64,000 nucleotides of DNA from CAJINA01 sp964636125 (GTDB lineage: Bacteria; Desulfobacterota; Desulfobacteria; Desulfobacterales; CAJINA01). The notes under the pieces are model-generated. The model saw only the letters and a program-made list of their open reading frames with translations, made no database searches and had not been told where the DNA came from. The position numbers and the translations under genes were made by a program. The stretch is taken from NCBI GenBank assembly GCA_964636125.1, contig CAZWPX010000023.1, forward strand, positions 1 to 64,000, given 5' to 3'. Shown here piece after piece: positions 1 to 10,900 of the stretch (its first letter is position 1; each line of letters starts with the position of its first letter).

Positions 1-476
1 GGCATCGCAGCGGCCGGCAGGGCGGCCGCAGAGCCGCCGGATGCGCGTTCCATGGGCAAAACCAGGGAGACAATGGTGACGGTTACAAAAGAAGCCAGCA
101 GGCGGAAAGCCACGGCCTTTACCGGGTTTATCCCGGATTCCCCCTGGATGATACCTTCCTGTATAAGGCTGTGTGAAATAAGCAGGAAAATGGCAATCAG
201 GGTCATCTGGGGCTGGGTCAGGGGCAGTACGATCATGGCGGCGATACCCCCATAGATGCCGGTCAGCATCCCGACAATAAGGGGCAGGGCGGCCAGGGAC
301 GGCAGGTTCATTACCTGCATGAGCGGTTCCAGGAGAAAATCAAGATGCCGGAGCCAGCCGCTGTATTGCAGCAGCAGGGTAAAAAACGACACCGGGACAA
401 GAATTTTAAGCATCCAGACAAAGCCGCTCCAGCCTTTGGCGATGCCCGCAGCCGTTATGTGCTTGAACTTTTCCAT
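1..476 (-). CDS. Gate-domain (nucleoside recognition) membrane protein, 3'-truncated by window edge
   Basis: A minus-strand reading frame opens with ATG at 476 (MEKFKHITAAGIAKGW...) and stays open to the left window edge, so only the N-terminal 158 residues are visible. The protein is very hydrophobic, with helices around residues 21-37 and 62-105, and contains a Gly-rich stretch (MLTGIYGGIAAM) typical of the Gate/nucleoside-recognition membrane family related to SpmA/SpmB. The substrate is unknown in this family. It lies 60 bp downstream of the glycosyltransferase on the same strand and could be co-transcribed with it. A second member of this family, a fused SpmAB, lies at 39468-40799. Family call from hydropathy and motif style only. 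Confidence 0.6.
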   Translation of the reverse strand, partial: MEKFKHITAAGIAKGWSGFVWMLKILVPVSFFTLLLQYSGWLRHLDFLLEPLMQVMNLPSLAALPLIVGMLTGIYGGIAAMIVLPLTQPQMTLIAIFLLISHSLIQEGIIQGESGINPVKAVAFRLLASFVTVTIVSLVLPMERASGGSAAALPAAAM

Positions 477-536
477 AATGGAACGAGCCTATACCATAAA
501 AGGTGCCGGACTGCATCTGAATTGTGCCGGGCAGCG

Positions 537-1883
537 TCAGTCCCCGTTCACCCGGATGCAGTCCAGGCAGTCGGCCAGGAAATTACGCAGCTTTCTGCGC
601 AGAACTGTATAGGAGTAGTAAATGGTTGCAACCCGGTAGTTGTGAGCCACCATTTCACGCCGGCATTGGGCGTCGTTAAGCACCCGTCGGGTTTTGGCAA
701 CGGTTTCGCTGGAGACATAACCGTCCATCTCAATCACATCAAATCCCTTGGGCTTGATGTCCATGCTGTAGATGGAATAGGTATTGACCAGAATTGGTTT
801 GCAAAAATAGACCGCTTCGAGAAAGGCATTCCCGAAACCTTCAAAATTGGAAGGGTAGGTCACCAGGTCGGCATGGGGGTAGATGTCATAAAGTGTATAA
901 ATCTTATCGCCGGCAGGGGTGTTGCCCCGCTGGTGGTTGATAATGTCTGAGACAAAGATGGTCTCAACATTCATGAATTGGGAATAGTCTCTAACCCGGT
1001 GTTCGTAATCGTACCCTTCATCACCGGACGCATGGGAGATAACCAGCTTGGCCTTGAGGTCCAGACGGCTGACCAATTCGATGGCGTGCTCAATGCCTTT
1101 GCGCTTCACCACCCGGGTCGGCTGCAGGATCAGCAGTTCATCGTCCGCCACCCCCAGATCACGCCTGACGTTGCAGGCATACGCATCCCCGGCAGGCATG
1201 ACGACGTCGCCGGTTACCCTTCCGGCTGTATCCGTGGCGACGGTGGGCGGAGGCCGGTCGAAATCCATCACGTTGGGAATCACTGTTGCGGAGATGCCTG
1301 TTCTCAGGCTCAACTGGTTGTCTGCCGAGGTATTGATAACCGCGTGATGGATATGGGGAATATGGGGGGGAAAGGCCATGTTAAGGTATTCCCATATGGC
1401 GTTGGTTTTGAAGTTCTGGCGCTCCCAGAAGAAATCATGGTGATGCGCGATGGTGGGAATCCCGGTCTCGGAAATCACCTCGGTCAGGGCCAGGCCCAGC
1501 GGAACGTTGAGGGGGATGGTCAACACATTCTCGGGCACCAGCACCTCCAGCTCAAACTTTTCCATAAAGTCGTAGAGGGCATCTTTCATTTCAACTTTGA
1601 GGGCCTGGATCTGTCGGGTGATAGACCGGTCGCGAACCGTGACCCCGTAGCATTGGCTGTGCAGTTTCTTGATGACCGGATGCTTGAAATGGGCCTGCGC
1701 ATACAGCATCGATCTTTCCGGCGGCCGATCAAGCTCACCGGCAAAGTAGAAACATTTAAAACCTTCATGTTCCAGAACCTGGGCCCACTTCTCAGTTTCC
1801 AGGGAAACCCCGTCGGTGCCCGCAAATCGCGTAGAGATAAACCCCAGGCGATGGACCTTGCCGCAATACCTGCAGACGTTCAT
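537..1883 (-). CDS. GT4-type glycosyltransferase with N-terminal CxxC
   Basis: This 448-residue protein has the two-lobed layout of retaining GT4/GT-B glycosyltransferases. The N-lobe begins with a Gly-rich acceptor-side motif (RFAGTDGVSLE, about residues 19-29). The C-lobe carries a nucleotide-sugar binding region with LQPTRVVKRKGIEHAIEL and the family's acidic motif in PSNFEGFGNAFLEAV (E-x7-E type). The extreme N-terminus has CRYCGKVH, a possible half zinc ribbon, which is uncommon for GT4 enzymes. The start is supported by GGGAGG five bases upstream of ATG. Such enzymes act in the cytosol or at the inner membrane face on glycolipids, compatible solutes or exopolysaccharides. Donor and acceptor cannot be read from the sequence, and no other sugar genes lie alongside. 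Confidence 0.85.
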   Translation of the reverse strand: MNVCRYCGKVHRLGFISTRFAGTDGVSLETEKWAQVLEHEGFKCFYFAGELDRPPERSMLYAQAHFKHPVIKKLHSQCYGVTVRDRSITRQIQALKVEMKDALYDFMEKFELEVLVPENVLTIPLNVPLGLALTEVISETGIPTIAHHHDFFWERQNFKTNAIWEYLNMAFPPHIPHIHHAVINTSADNQLSLRTGISATVIPNVMDFDRPPPTVATDTAGRVTGDVVMPAGDAYACNVRRDLGVADDELLILQPTRVVKRKGIEHAIELVSRLDLKAKLVISHASGDEGYDYEHRVRDYSQFMNVETIFVSDIINHQRGNTPAGDKIYTLYDIYPHADLVTYPSNFEGFGNAFLEAVYFCKPILVNTYSIYSMDIKPKGFDVIEMDGYVSSETVAKTRRVLNDAQCRREMVAHNYRVATIYYSYTVLRRKLRNFLADCLDCIRVNGD

Positions 1884-1942
1884 GTTGCCCTCCCGTTGGC
1901 CCTCACAGATCCCGGGCGTCTGGAAATGTGGTTGCTTTGCAG

Positions 1943-2503
1943 TTAAACTTCAGCGTGCCGGAAACAATCCACCAGGTGGTCATTGACCATCCCGGTAGCC
2001 TGCATGAAGGCATAACAGATGACCGGCCCCACAAACTTAAAACCCTCTTTTTTTAAGGCCTTGCTCATACGCTGCGATTCCTCTGTCTGGGCCGGTACCT
2101 GATCCAGCGTTTGCCAGTGGTTGCGTATGGGCCGGCCATCCACAAACTGCCAGATGTACGTATCAAAGCTGCTGAACGCCTGCTGCACTTTCAGGAATAC
2201 CCGGGCATTCTCAATGGCCGCAGCAATCTTTAGACGATTGCGGATAATACCTTCATTTTCCAGCAGGCACTGAATTCTGGCGGCGTCGTAACGTGCGATC
2301 TTCTCAGGATCAAAATCGTCAAAAGCAGCCCGGTAATTTTCACGTTTTCTCAGCACCGTAATCCAGCTGAGCCCGGCCTGGGCTCCTTCCAGGACCAGAA
2401 ATTCAAACAGCTGGCGGTCATCGTGCAGGGGGACCCCCCACTGGGCATCGTGATAATCGATATAGAGCGGATCACTTCCTGCCCAGGGGCAACGCATGTG
2501 CAT
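1943..2503 (-). CDS. tag: DNA-3-methyladenine glycosylase I (Tag)
   Basis: Base-excision repair enzyme that removes 3-methyladenine from alkylated DNA. The 186-residue protein matches the normal length of Tag. It carries the characteristic start MRCPWAG..PLYIDYHDAQWGVP, the LEGAQAGLSWITVLRKRE motif, and the C-terminal NDHLVDC. The four zinc ligands of this helix-hairpin-helix family are recognisable as Cys5, His18, His176 and Cys180, one position offset from E. coli Tag (Cys4, His17, His175, Cys179). The open frame extends 13 codons further upstream, but the ATG at 2503 has GGAG five bases before it and matches the family start, so I chose it. Monocistronic as far as can be seen. Confidence 0.93.
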   Translation of the reverse strand: MHMRCPWAGSDPLYIDYHDAQWGVPLHDDRQLFEFLVLEGAQAGLSWITVLRKRENYRAAFDDFDPEKIARYDAARIQCLLENEGIIRNRLKIAAAIENARVFLKVQQAFSSFDTYIWQFVDGRPIRNHWQTLDQVPAQTEESQRMSKALKKEGFKFVGPVICYAFMQATGMVNDHLVDCFRHAEV

Positions 2504-2734
2504 GGCGGCTCCGGTTATAATGGACAAATTGTTTCCAAGCATATAAAACCCAACTTAATTAAAGGAAACAACACAATGGCGGTCAAGTCAAGCAGGAAAT
2601 ACAGTATTGCCTGCCATATCAGACAAATAGACCGTTTTAGCACAGGAAACCTGACATGAGCACGGCGAATATCACGACGGCGGCACCACTGGCGGAACGC
2701 TGCCTGATCATCAGGAATTTCAAAGGCGGACATC

Positions 2735-3334
2735 ATGCAAGACAATTACAGCCAGCTTGTAACGGCAAATCTGGATGAACTTTTCTCCGGCACCCCCGGA
2801 AACCTGGCCGCAACACTCCCGGCCGAGGCGGACGGAAACGGTTTCATTTTCCAGGCATTCGGCGAAACATGCCGAATCAGTCCGGACGGTATCACGCTCA
2901 AAGGAGTGCCGCCGGAAAGTATTCTGGGTATCCTGATATCACTTTATGCCCTCCAGGCCACCTCTGAGAAGTGTATTTTCGAGCCATTCCGGGCTTTCAA
3001 GGAACTGCCCGACAGTATGCCCTATGCCGGCGCATTCACCACCCATACCCAGCAGGTCCTGGCACCCTTTGTCGAAAAACTTGAGTCCCGGATCGACGCG
3101 CTGACCACAGCTTTCAATACGAAGCCGTCACCACCCGCAACAGGCGGCGACTTCAGTTTCCGCCTGCAGCCGCTTCCGAAAATCTGGCTTGAGTTCATCT
3201 GCTACCTGCCGGATGAGGATTTTCCGGCGGCCGTGACCTGCCTGTACTCGCAGAACGCCGACCGGTTTCTGACCACCGACGCCCTGGCGGATGTGGGGGA
3301 ATATACAGTAAAAAGGATGATCGCGATGCTGTGA
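2735..3334 (+). CDS. DUF3786-family protein
   Basis: A 199-residue soluble protein with no signal peptide. The pattern of an N-terminal Gly/Pro-rich half (ETCRISPDGITLKGVPPESILGILISLY) and a C-terminal half with LPLPKIWLEFICYLPDEDFPAAVTCLYSQNADRFLTTDALADVGEY matches DUF3786. As I recall, this family is frequent in anaerobes such as sulfate reducers and acetogens and is sometimes found near corrinoid or CO-metabolism genes. Its biochemical role is unknown. It is divergent from tag and followed 12 bp later by the convergent small gene at 3347-3544. The 231 bp between tag and this gene presumably holds divergent promoters, but I see no convincing motif there. Confidence 0.75.
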   Translation: MQDNYSQLVTANLDELFSGTPGNLAATLPAEADGNGFIFQAFGETCRISPDGITLKGVPPESILGILISLYALQATSEKCIFEPFRAFKELPDSMPYAGAFTTHTQQVLAPFVEKLESRIDALTTAFNTKPSPPATGGDFSFRLQPLPKIWLEFICYLPDEDFPAAVTCLYSQNADRFLTTDALADVGEYTVKRMIAML

Positions 3335-3346
3335 AGGTAAAAGGAG

Positions 3347-3544
3347 TTATCCGACCGTGACCCGGTAAAGGGCAACCACCACCGGGATGATGACACTGGC
3401 CGCAAACAGGAGGCCTTCGTTGGTTTTCCAGGCCTCGAAGAGGGTCTTTCCGCTGCGTTTACACGCCACATACTTTGCCAGGAATCCCAGCCCCATAACA
3501 AGCCACAGGGTCAATACCGCCACAACCAGGGTAATTGTATTCAT
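3347..3544 (-). CDS. Small two-helix membrane protein, unknown
   Basis: A 65-residue protein with two hydrophobic segments (about residues 4-25 and 43-61) separated by a short basic loop (CKRSGKTLFEAWKTNEG). I do not recognise a family. Its length and hydropathy are plausible for a small inner-membrane protein. Translation signals are weak (AGGA about 11 bases before ATG). It is convergent with the DUF3786 gene, separated from it by 12 bp. It could be spurious, but no larger frame explains this stretch. Confidence 0.4.
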   Translation of the reverse strand: MNTITLVVAVLTLWLVMGLGFLAKYVACKRSGKTLFEAWKTNEGLLFAASVIIPVVVALYRVTVG

Positions 3545-3676
3545 TAGACCGGATTCCTGAAACTATAGTGAAGAATCTGATAAGTGCATTCTAATTATCA
3601 CATGCCAACCACCGCCGTGAGTACTACGTTACCGCCTCTCTTTCAAGGCCTTTTCACCACTGAACTGTGAAGCGGG

Positions 3677-4657
3677 TCAAGGATCGCCCACATAGGCCGG
3701 CCACAGGTAATAGAAACCGGCGTTTTGCGGGGGCGCCCAGTCCAATATTCCCAGGTCCACCAGAGCCGGGGGTTTCCCTTCGGTACCGGTGCTGAGCGGG
3801 TTGTAAATATTGTCATCGGGAAATTCGGTCCGGCGGTAAATAACCACCCGGGCATCATCGGCCAGGCCGGCCAGTTCCCGGGCTTTTCGCAGGGCGTCAT
3901 CCAGATACCCGATCTGGTCCACCAGACCGGCTGCGTGTGCATCATCGGCCAGGTAAATCCGGGCGGTGGCCACCGTTTCCATCTCTTCCGGCTCTATCTT
4001 GCGGTGTCGGGCAACCAGGTCGGCAAAGCGCCCGCCCAAATTTCCAATCAGCGTCTGCATGATTTCAGATTCCTCTGCGGATGGGGTTCGAAAGGGCGAG
4101 CCCATATCCTTGTTGCGACCGGACTTATGAACCGCTACATCAACCCCGACCTTCTCCATCAGACCGGATACTTCGGGCCGCAGAAAAATTGCCCCGATCG
4201 ACCCGGTCACCGTGGTCGGATGGGCCACAATTGCGTCTGCCGGCAGGGCGACATAGTAGCCGCCGGATGTGGCCAACCCCATCATCGCCGCCACAATCTT
4301 AACCTTGGTTTTCTGTTTATAGACCATAATTTCCTGGTAGAGGATATCGCTGGCTGTGGCCGACCCGCCGGGGCTGTTGATTTTCAACACGACCGCCTTG
4401 ATCTTGGGGTCCTCGGCGGCCTTTTCCAGGTGGGCCACCACTTTCTGGACCAGACTGGGCAGAACCCGGATAAACCCTTTCCGGGGACTGTCGCTGATAA
4501 CACCCCGGATTGGCACAACCAGGATTTTGTCACCGGATTTCCCTGCCAGGGTGAACTCCTGTAAAGGGTCAGCCGCGTCGGAAACAAGTTTGATGGTGGG
4601 TGCGGCGCACCCGGTCAATAAGATCAACATCATTAGAAAACCAACCGTTCTCTGCAT
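3677..4657 (-). CDS. sppA: Signal peptide peptidase SppA-like lipoprotein (S49)
   Basis: S49 serine protease that degrades leftover signal peptides in the membrane. The N-terminus is a lipoprotein signal (MQRTVGFLMMLILLTGC, lipobox Cys17), so it is probably lipid-anchored instead of held by a helix. The protease core follows: VLKINSPGGSATAS (oxyanion region), nucleophile Ser131 in ATSGGYYVALPAD, and the general-base Lys183 in SGRNKDMGSPFR. The Ser-Lys spacing of 52 residues equals that of the Bacillus 36-kDa enzyme. At 326 residues it is the short single-domain form. The ATG at 4657 is chosen over an in-frame upstream ATG because GGGAGGTG precedes it by five bases and the signal peptide then starts properly. 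Transcribed divergently from pfaA. Confidence 0.93.
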   Translation of the reverse strand: MQRTVGFLMMLILLTGCAAPTIKLVSDAADPLQEFTLAGKSGDKILVVPIRGVISDSPRKGFIRVLPSLVQKVVAHLEKAAEDPKIKAVVLKINSPGGSATASDILYQEIMVYKQKTKVKIVAAMMGLATSGGYYVALPADAIVAHPTTVTGSIGAIFLRPEVSGLMEKVGVDVAVHKSGRNKDMGSPFRTPSAEESEIMQTLIGNLGGRFADLVARHRKIEPEEMETVATARIYLADDAHAAGLVDQIGYLDDALRKARELAGLADDARVVIYRRTEFPDDNIYNPLSTGTEGKPPALVDLGILDWAPPQNAGFYYLWPAYVGDP

Positions 4658-4986
4658 GCGTACACCTCCCGCGGGGCTCACGGCCCAGGGTTGCGGTTTG
4701 TTGCCAGCTTAAAGTCCTGTTTCTTTGAAGCGGTGTCGGAATATTACAACAAACAGTCAAAAACAGCAAATCGCGGCATTACCCTGAAACGGCCGGTGGA
4801 AGGCCGGTATCCCGGCGGCGGCAGGGCCGAATTGAAGAACCCCGGCCTGTTTTGTAAAACAAATGTAAATCCCCGGAAGGTCCTTGAATGATAGGGTTCT
4901 TCTGTTTTAGACAGGCGGTTGCTGAATTGTGCCGATTGCCGCCTGATCGCACCAGGTGATACTACCCGCGCCCCGAGAGGACTGCC
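4658..4986. other. Divergent intergenic region between sppA and pfaA
   Basis: This 329-bp gap should carry the promoters of both sppA (leftward) and the pfa operon (rightward). I see no strong sigma-70 or sigma-54 match. A near-palindrome TGTTTT-GT-AAAACA occurs at 4848-4861 and could be an operator. The pfaA ribosome site is GAGAGG at 4975-4980, six bases before the ATG. Confidence 0.4.
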
Positions 4987-7900
4987 ATGCATGCTGACAA
5001 GCCCGGTAACACTGCCCGTGACGAACTGATCCTGCAAAAAACACCCATAGCGGTAATCGGCCTTGCAGGCCTTTTTCCCGATTCAAAAGATATCAATCAA
5101 TACTGGGACAATATTATCAATGAGGTGGACACCATCAAGGATGTGCCGCCCTCGCGCTGGAAGATTGAAGATTATTATGACCCCGACCCCGGCGCTGCGG
5201 ACAAGACTTACAGCAAGCGCGGCGGGTTTATTCCGGATATTGACTTCAACCCCATGGAATTCGGACTGCCTCCCAACATCCTGGAGGTAACAGATGTGTC
5301 GCAGCTGCTGGCCCTGGTGGTGGCCCGCCAGGTGCTCGAAGATGCCGGTTACGGTACAAAGAGCAATTACAATCGCGAAAATATCGGCATCACGCTGGGT
5401 GTGGGCGGCGGCCAGAAACTGATAACACCTCTCACCACCAGGCTGCAGTACCCCATCTGGAAACAGGTCTTAACCAATTCCGGCGTTACTGAAACAGATG
5501 CGGATGAGATAGTCGCCAAAATTAAAAAGGCTTATGTGGGCTGGGAGGAAAATTCATTTCCCGGCATGCTCGGCAATGTGATTGCCGGCCGCGTGGCCAA
5601 CCGCCTGAACCTGGGCGGTACGAACTGCGTTCTGGATGCCGCCTGCGCCAGTTCTTTGACCGCCATCAAGATGGCTGTCAGCGACCTGCTCGAATACCGC
5701 AGTGAAATCATGATCGCCGGCGGAATCGACACAGACAACTCCCCTTTTATGTACCTGTCGTTCAGCAAAACCCCGGCGTTTACCCCGGACGACACCAGCC
5801 GGCCATTCGACATCGACTCAAACGGCATGCTGATTGGAGAGGGCCTTGGTATGGTGGCCCTCAAACGCCTGGAGGATGCCCGGCGAGATCAGGACCGGAT
5901 CTATGCCGTTATCAAAGGCATCGGCACTTCCAGCGACGGGCGCTACAAGAGTATTTACGCCCCCCGGCCTGAAGGCCAGGTGAAAGCCCTGCAGCAGGCC
6001 TATTTCAAAGCCGGCTTTCCGCCGCAGTCCGTCGGGCTGGTGGAGGCTCACGGAACCGGCACTGCCGCCGGGGACATGGCCGAATTTTCCGCCCTTAAAA
6101 CCGTATTTACAGCAGACGATCATCCGCACCAGCACATCGCCCTGGGCAGCGTGAAGTCCCAGATCGGGCACACCAAGGCCGCCGCGGGCTCAGCCGGGTT
6201 CATCAAGGCTGCCCTGGCCCTTTATCACCGGGTCTTACCGGCCACCATCAACGTCAAAGAGCCCCAACCCAAAATCGAGATAGAAAGCTCTCCCTTTTAT
6301 ATCAATTCTGAAACCCGCCCCTGGTTCCCAGCGCCCCAGGGCACCCCCCGTCGGGCAGCGGTCAGCGCCTTTGGCTTCGGTGGAACCAATTTCCACGTGG
6401 CCCTTGAAGAATATGCCCCCCGAACGGATGCAAACCAGAACAGGAACGGGTATCGCCCGCGCAAGCACAGCACCCTGCACCCGGTGGTCATCTCGGGCCC
6501 GACCCCTGACGCGCTGCTGGAAAAAGTCAAAGGCCTCCACGCAGACCTGACCGCGGAAAACAACGACCAGGCTTTTTATGAACTCGTGCGGGGCAATGGA
6601 ATCTCGAAAAGGCCTGCGTCCCATGCACGCTTAGGTTTTCTCTGCGGCGACCATACTGAAGCAGTCAAACTGGCCGACCTGGCGATAAAAGGCCTCACCG
6701 CACGGCGCGGCGAAGCCTGGGAAAGCCCGGAAGGTCTCTTTTATCGACCGGCCGGCCTCGATACCCGGGGTCACGTGGTGGCCCTGTTTCCGGGCCAGGG
6801 CTCCCAGTATCTGGATATGGGCAGCCGGCTGGCCATGAATTTTCCAGCCGTCATGGACAGCTTTACCCGCATGAACCGCCTGTTCGCAGAAGCGGGCCGC
6901 CCCCATCTTACCGCAACAGTGTTCCCCATTCCGGTTTTTACTAAGAAACAAAAAAAAGCAAACACCCAGGCCCTGCAGCAGACCGAGATCGCCCAGCCGG
7001 CCATCGGCGCGCTGTCCGTCGGCATGTACACTCTTTTCAAAGCCGCCGGATTCCGGCCGGACTTTACGGCCGGGCACAGTTTCGGAGAGCTGACCGCACT
7101 GCATGCGGCGGGTGTGTTCAGTGCAGACGACTTCTGTTTTCTGGCCCGGGAACGGGGCCGGGCCATGGCAGCCCCGGACGATCAAAATTTTGACGCCGGC
7201 GCCATGCTGGCCGTTGTCGGCGATATTGACAACCTGCGGACAGACCTGCAGGCGATGCCGGACATTGTGATTGCCAACTTCAACTCCGGGCGGCAGGCTG
7301 TCGTAGCCGGTCCGCAACCAGCAATCAAGGCGGCCCGCCAGGATCTCAAGGCCCGGGGATATTCAGTTATTCCCCTGCCGGTTTCAGCCGCTTTTCACAC
7401 CCCCCTGGTCGACCACGCCCGCAGACCATTTGCCCGGGCACTTGAAACCGTAAAATTCAAACGGCCTGAGATTCCGGTCTATACCAATACCCTGGCGACC
7501 CCTTACCCCGCAGATCCTGAAAAAATCAGGGACATTCTCAAGGACCATATTCTCAACCCGGTACGGTTCAAAGATGAAATAGACAACATCTACCAGGCCG
7601 GCGGCCGGATCTTCATCGAATTCGGGCCCAAGAACGTACTCACCAGGCTTGTGGGCAGTATCCTTGCAGACCGGCCCCACACAGCCATCGCCTTGAATAC
7701 AGGCCGTGATTCCAGTGACGTGGAAATGCGGCAGGCGGCCTTAAAAATGTGCGTCGCCGGTCTTGAAATTGAAGACATCGACCCCCATGAAAAAATATTG
7801 CCCGAACCCCCTGGGAAATCGGCCGGACGCATGCAAATTGCCTTGAACGGCAGTAATTATGTAAGCGCAAAAACCAGAACCATTTTTGAGGATGCCTTGA

Positions 7901-10900
7901 ACGACGGTTTCACGATCCAGCAGTCTACACCTGCAAGCAGCAGCGCAACGACACCTGCGCCTGCAGTAATCCAGTCAGAATCCACGCCCCCGGCAGTGGA
8001 CCACCCGGTACCACCCCAGGCACGCATAACGCACCCACCCATCTCCTTCGAAAAAGGTGAAACACCTATGAAAAGAGCTGACCAGAACCCCGGTCCGATT
8101 GATACCGGTAAAGGATCCATGGAAAATATCGAGAACAACATTGAACAGTTCTTTAAACACCAGGATGAGACTCTCAAGGTCCACTCCCAGTATCTTTCCG
8201 GCATCAAGGAATACACCGGATTGTTTTATGACCTCATGAAACAGCAGCATGCCCTGCTCAGGGAGCAGCCCGGCTTGGAGCTGCCCGCAGGAATCGAGCG
8301 CAGCATGGACCTGTTCCACACCCACCAGGGCGACACTCTCAAGGTCCACGGCCAGTACCTGGACAATCAGACAGTTTGTGTCCGTGAAGCACTGGGGCTG
8401 ATCAAACAGAAAGTAACCGGGCAGCCTGTCGATAATCTGGTTCGTGGGGCTTCCCGGGTGTCTGCGCCCGGGCCGGTTTCTACCCCGGAAAGCATACAAA
8501 GCACACGTGCAACCCACAACAATCCACCACCAGAGATAGCCCCGGAAGTGACCGGTCCCAGTGAGCCTGAACCTGTGTCAATCGAGCCGGAGCCTGTCAT
8601 GGAGGCAAGCAGCACGCTGCCCCCTGCCCCGGACGCCCTGAGCGAGAACGCGTCGATCCCCCTGGCCCCGTCAGCACCGGCTGCGGCACCCGCCCCACAG
8701 CCGCCGGACACCGTGCTGGCGGCTGATCTTGAATCTTTGAAAACCGCCATGCTGGCAGTCGTCTCGGAGAAAACCGGCTACCCTGCCGAAATGCTGGAAC
8801 TGGACATGGACATGGAAGCGGACCTGGGGATCGATTCCATCAAACGGGTGGAGATCCTGGCCGGCTTCACAGAGCAATTCCCCGACCTGCCCGAGGCCAA
8901 CCCCGATGAGCTGGCCGAATTGAAAACCCTGGGTGAGGTCATCGACAAATACCGCCGGCTGGCCCCGCCGGCAGCCGGGGCACCCGCTGCGCCCGGCACA
9001 CCTGAAGCCACAAGTACCCCGGACCCCATTCAGACGCTGACCCGGGTCATGCTGGAGGTTGTCGCGGAAAAAACCGGCTACCCGGCCGAGATGCTGGAAC
9101 TGGACATGGATATGGAAGCGGACCTGGGGATCGATTCCATCAAACGGGTGGAAATCCTGGCCGGTTTCACAGAGCAATTCCCCGACCTGCCCGAGGCCAA
9201 CCCCGATGAACTGGCCGAACTTAAAACACTGCAGGAAGTCATTGACAAGTACCGCCGACTGGCCCAACCGGCCGCAGCCGAGCCCCCGGCATCTGATCCA
9301 CGGACAGCCGCATCCCATCAGCCTGACATGGAGACACTGACCCGGGTGATGCTGGAGGTAGTCGCGGATAAAACCGGCTACCCGGCCGAGATGCTGGAAC
9401 TGGACATGGATATGGAAGCGGACCTGGGGATCGATTCCATCAAACGGGTGGAAATCCTGGCCGGTGTCCAGGAACGCTTTCCACAGCTGCCCGAAGTAGA
9501 CGCCGATCAGCTTGCCGGCCTGAAAACCCTGGGAGAGGTCACCGTCTGCATGGCCGCCGCAGGGCCGCAGCCCGCTACTGCGGCACCGGAAGATCAGACC
9601 GCCCCACAGGAGATCACAGCAGGTGCCCGCAGAAGTGTTGGACAGATCCGCAAACTGCCGGCACCGGACACGCTGGTATCCGGCCTGCCGCCAGACGCTG
9701 TCTGCCTGGTTACCGATGACGGCACCCGGGTGACTGCGATGCTGGCCGAAAAACTCTCCCGCCAGGGTCTGCGGGTGGTGGTCATCAGCTACCCGGAAAG
9801 CGTGGTAAAACGGAAACCAAAGCTTGCCAGCGGTATTGTGCGGCTGACAGTGGCCGATATGCGTGAAGAGAGTCTCCAGGGACTGATCGATACAATCTTG
9901 CAGCAATTCGGCAAAATTGACGGATTTATCCACCTGCACCCGCCGGCCCTGAAAAAATCACGGGAAACACTCGTCTTTCCGGAAAAAGAGATGGCGATGC
10001 TCCTGTGGGTCTTTCTGGCCGCCAAGCACCTTAAACCCCATTTGGCCGCAGACACTGCTTCCGGCCGCAGGTTTTTTATGACCGCCTGCCGGCTCGATGG
10101 GCAGTTGGGGCTGTCCGGCCGGGGATTTGGTCTGGTCTCCGGCGGGCTCTGCGGGCTCACCAAAACCTTAAACCTGGAGTGGGACAGCGTATTCGCCAGA
10201 ATCGTGGATCTGGGCCCTGACAGGCCCCCGGCCGAATCCGCCGCAATCATTGCCTCGGAGCTTTTTGATCCCGACCGCCGGATCGTGGAAACAGCCTACG
10301 GGCCGGAAGGCAGGATAACCCTGGCGGCCCTGGAAGCCGAAGGTGCTTATGAAGTACGCCACAACCGCATTGACGATGCAGCGGTCTTTCTGGTGGCCGG
10401 GGGCGCAAAGGGCGTCACCGCCCGGTGCGCAATTGCTCTCGCCAGCGCCCACAAGTGCCGGTTTATCCTCATGGGACGTTCGCCCTACCAGGCCGTGCCT
10501 GATCCAGACTGGGCTGCGGGTCTTAAGGATGCAGCCGAGCTGAAGAAAGCGATTATGCTCCAACTGAAACAGGCCGGTGAACCCCCCACCCCCAAAGCAG
10601 TGGAGAACATGTACCGGGCGCTCGTGTCCCAGCGGGATATCAGCCGAACCCTGGCCGACATCCGCGCGACCGGCTCCCTGGCCGAATATATCTGTGCCGA
10701 TGTAACCGATCAAAAGAGCATCCAGGACCAGCTTGCACCGGTGGTTGACAAGCTGGGTCCGGTGACCGGGCTTATCCACGGGGCCGGCGTCCTGGCGGAT
10801 CGCCACATTGAAGACAAGACAGTGGCCGATTTCATGGCGGTTTATACGACCAAGGTAAAAGGCCTGGCAATCCTGCTCGACTGTGTGGAGACGGACCGGC

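Noticed and set aside
978..1946. 322-codon plus-strand frame opposite the glycosyltransferase
   Set aside because: Antisense shadow of a clear GT4 gene; the translation is Gly/His-rich with no family features.
2515..2745. 76-codon hydrophobic minus-strand frame between tag and the DUF3786 gene
   Set aside because: Overlaps both the tag start and the DUF3786 start, lacks a ribosome site, and occupies the likely divergent promoter region.
8671..9939. 422-codon minus-strand frame inside pfaA
   Set aside because: Antisense of the three ACP repeats; its apparent internal repeats merely mirror them.
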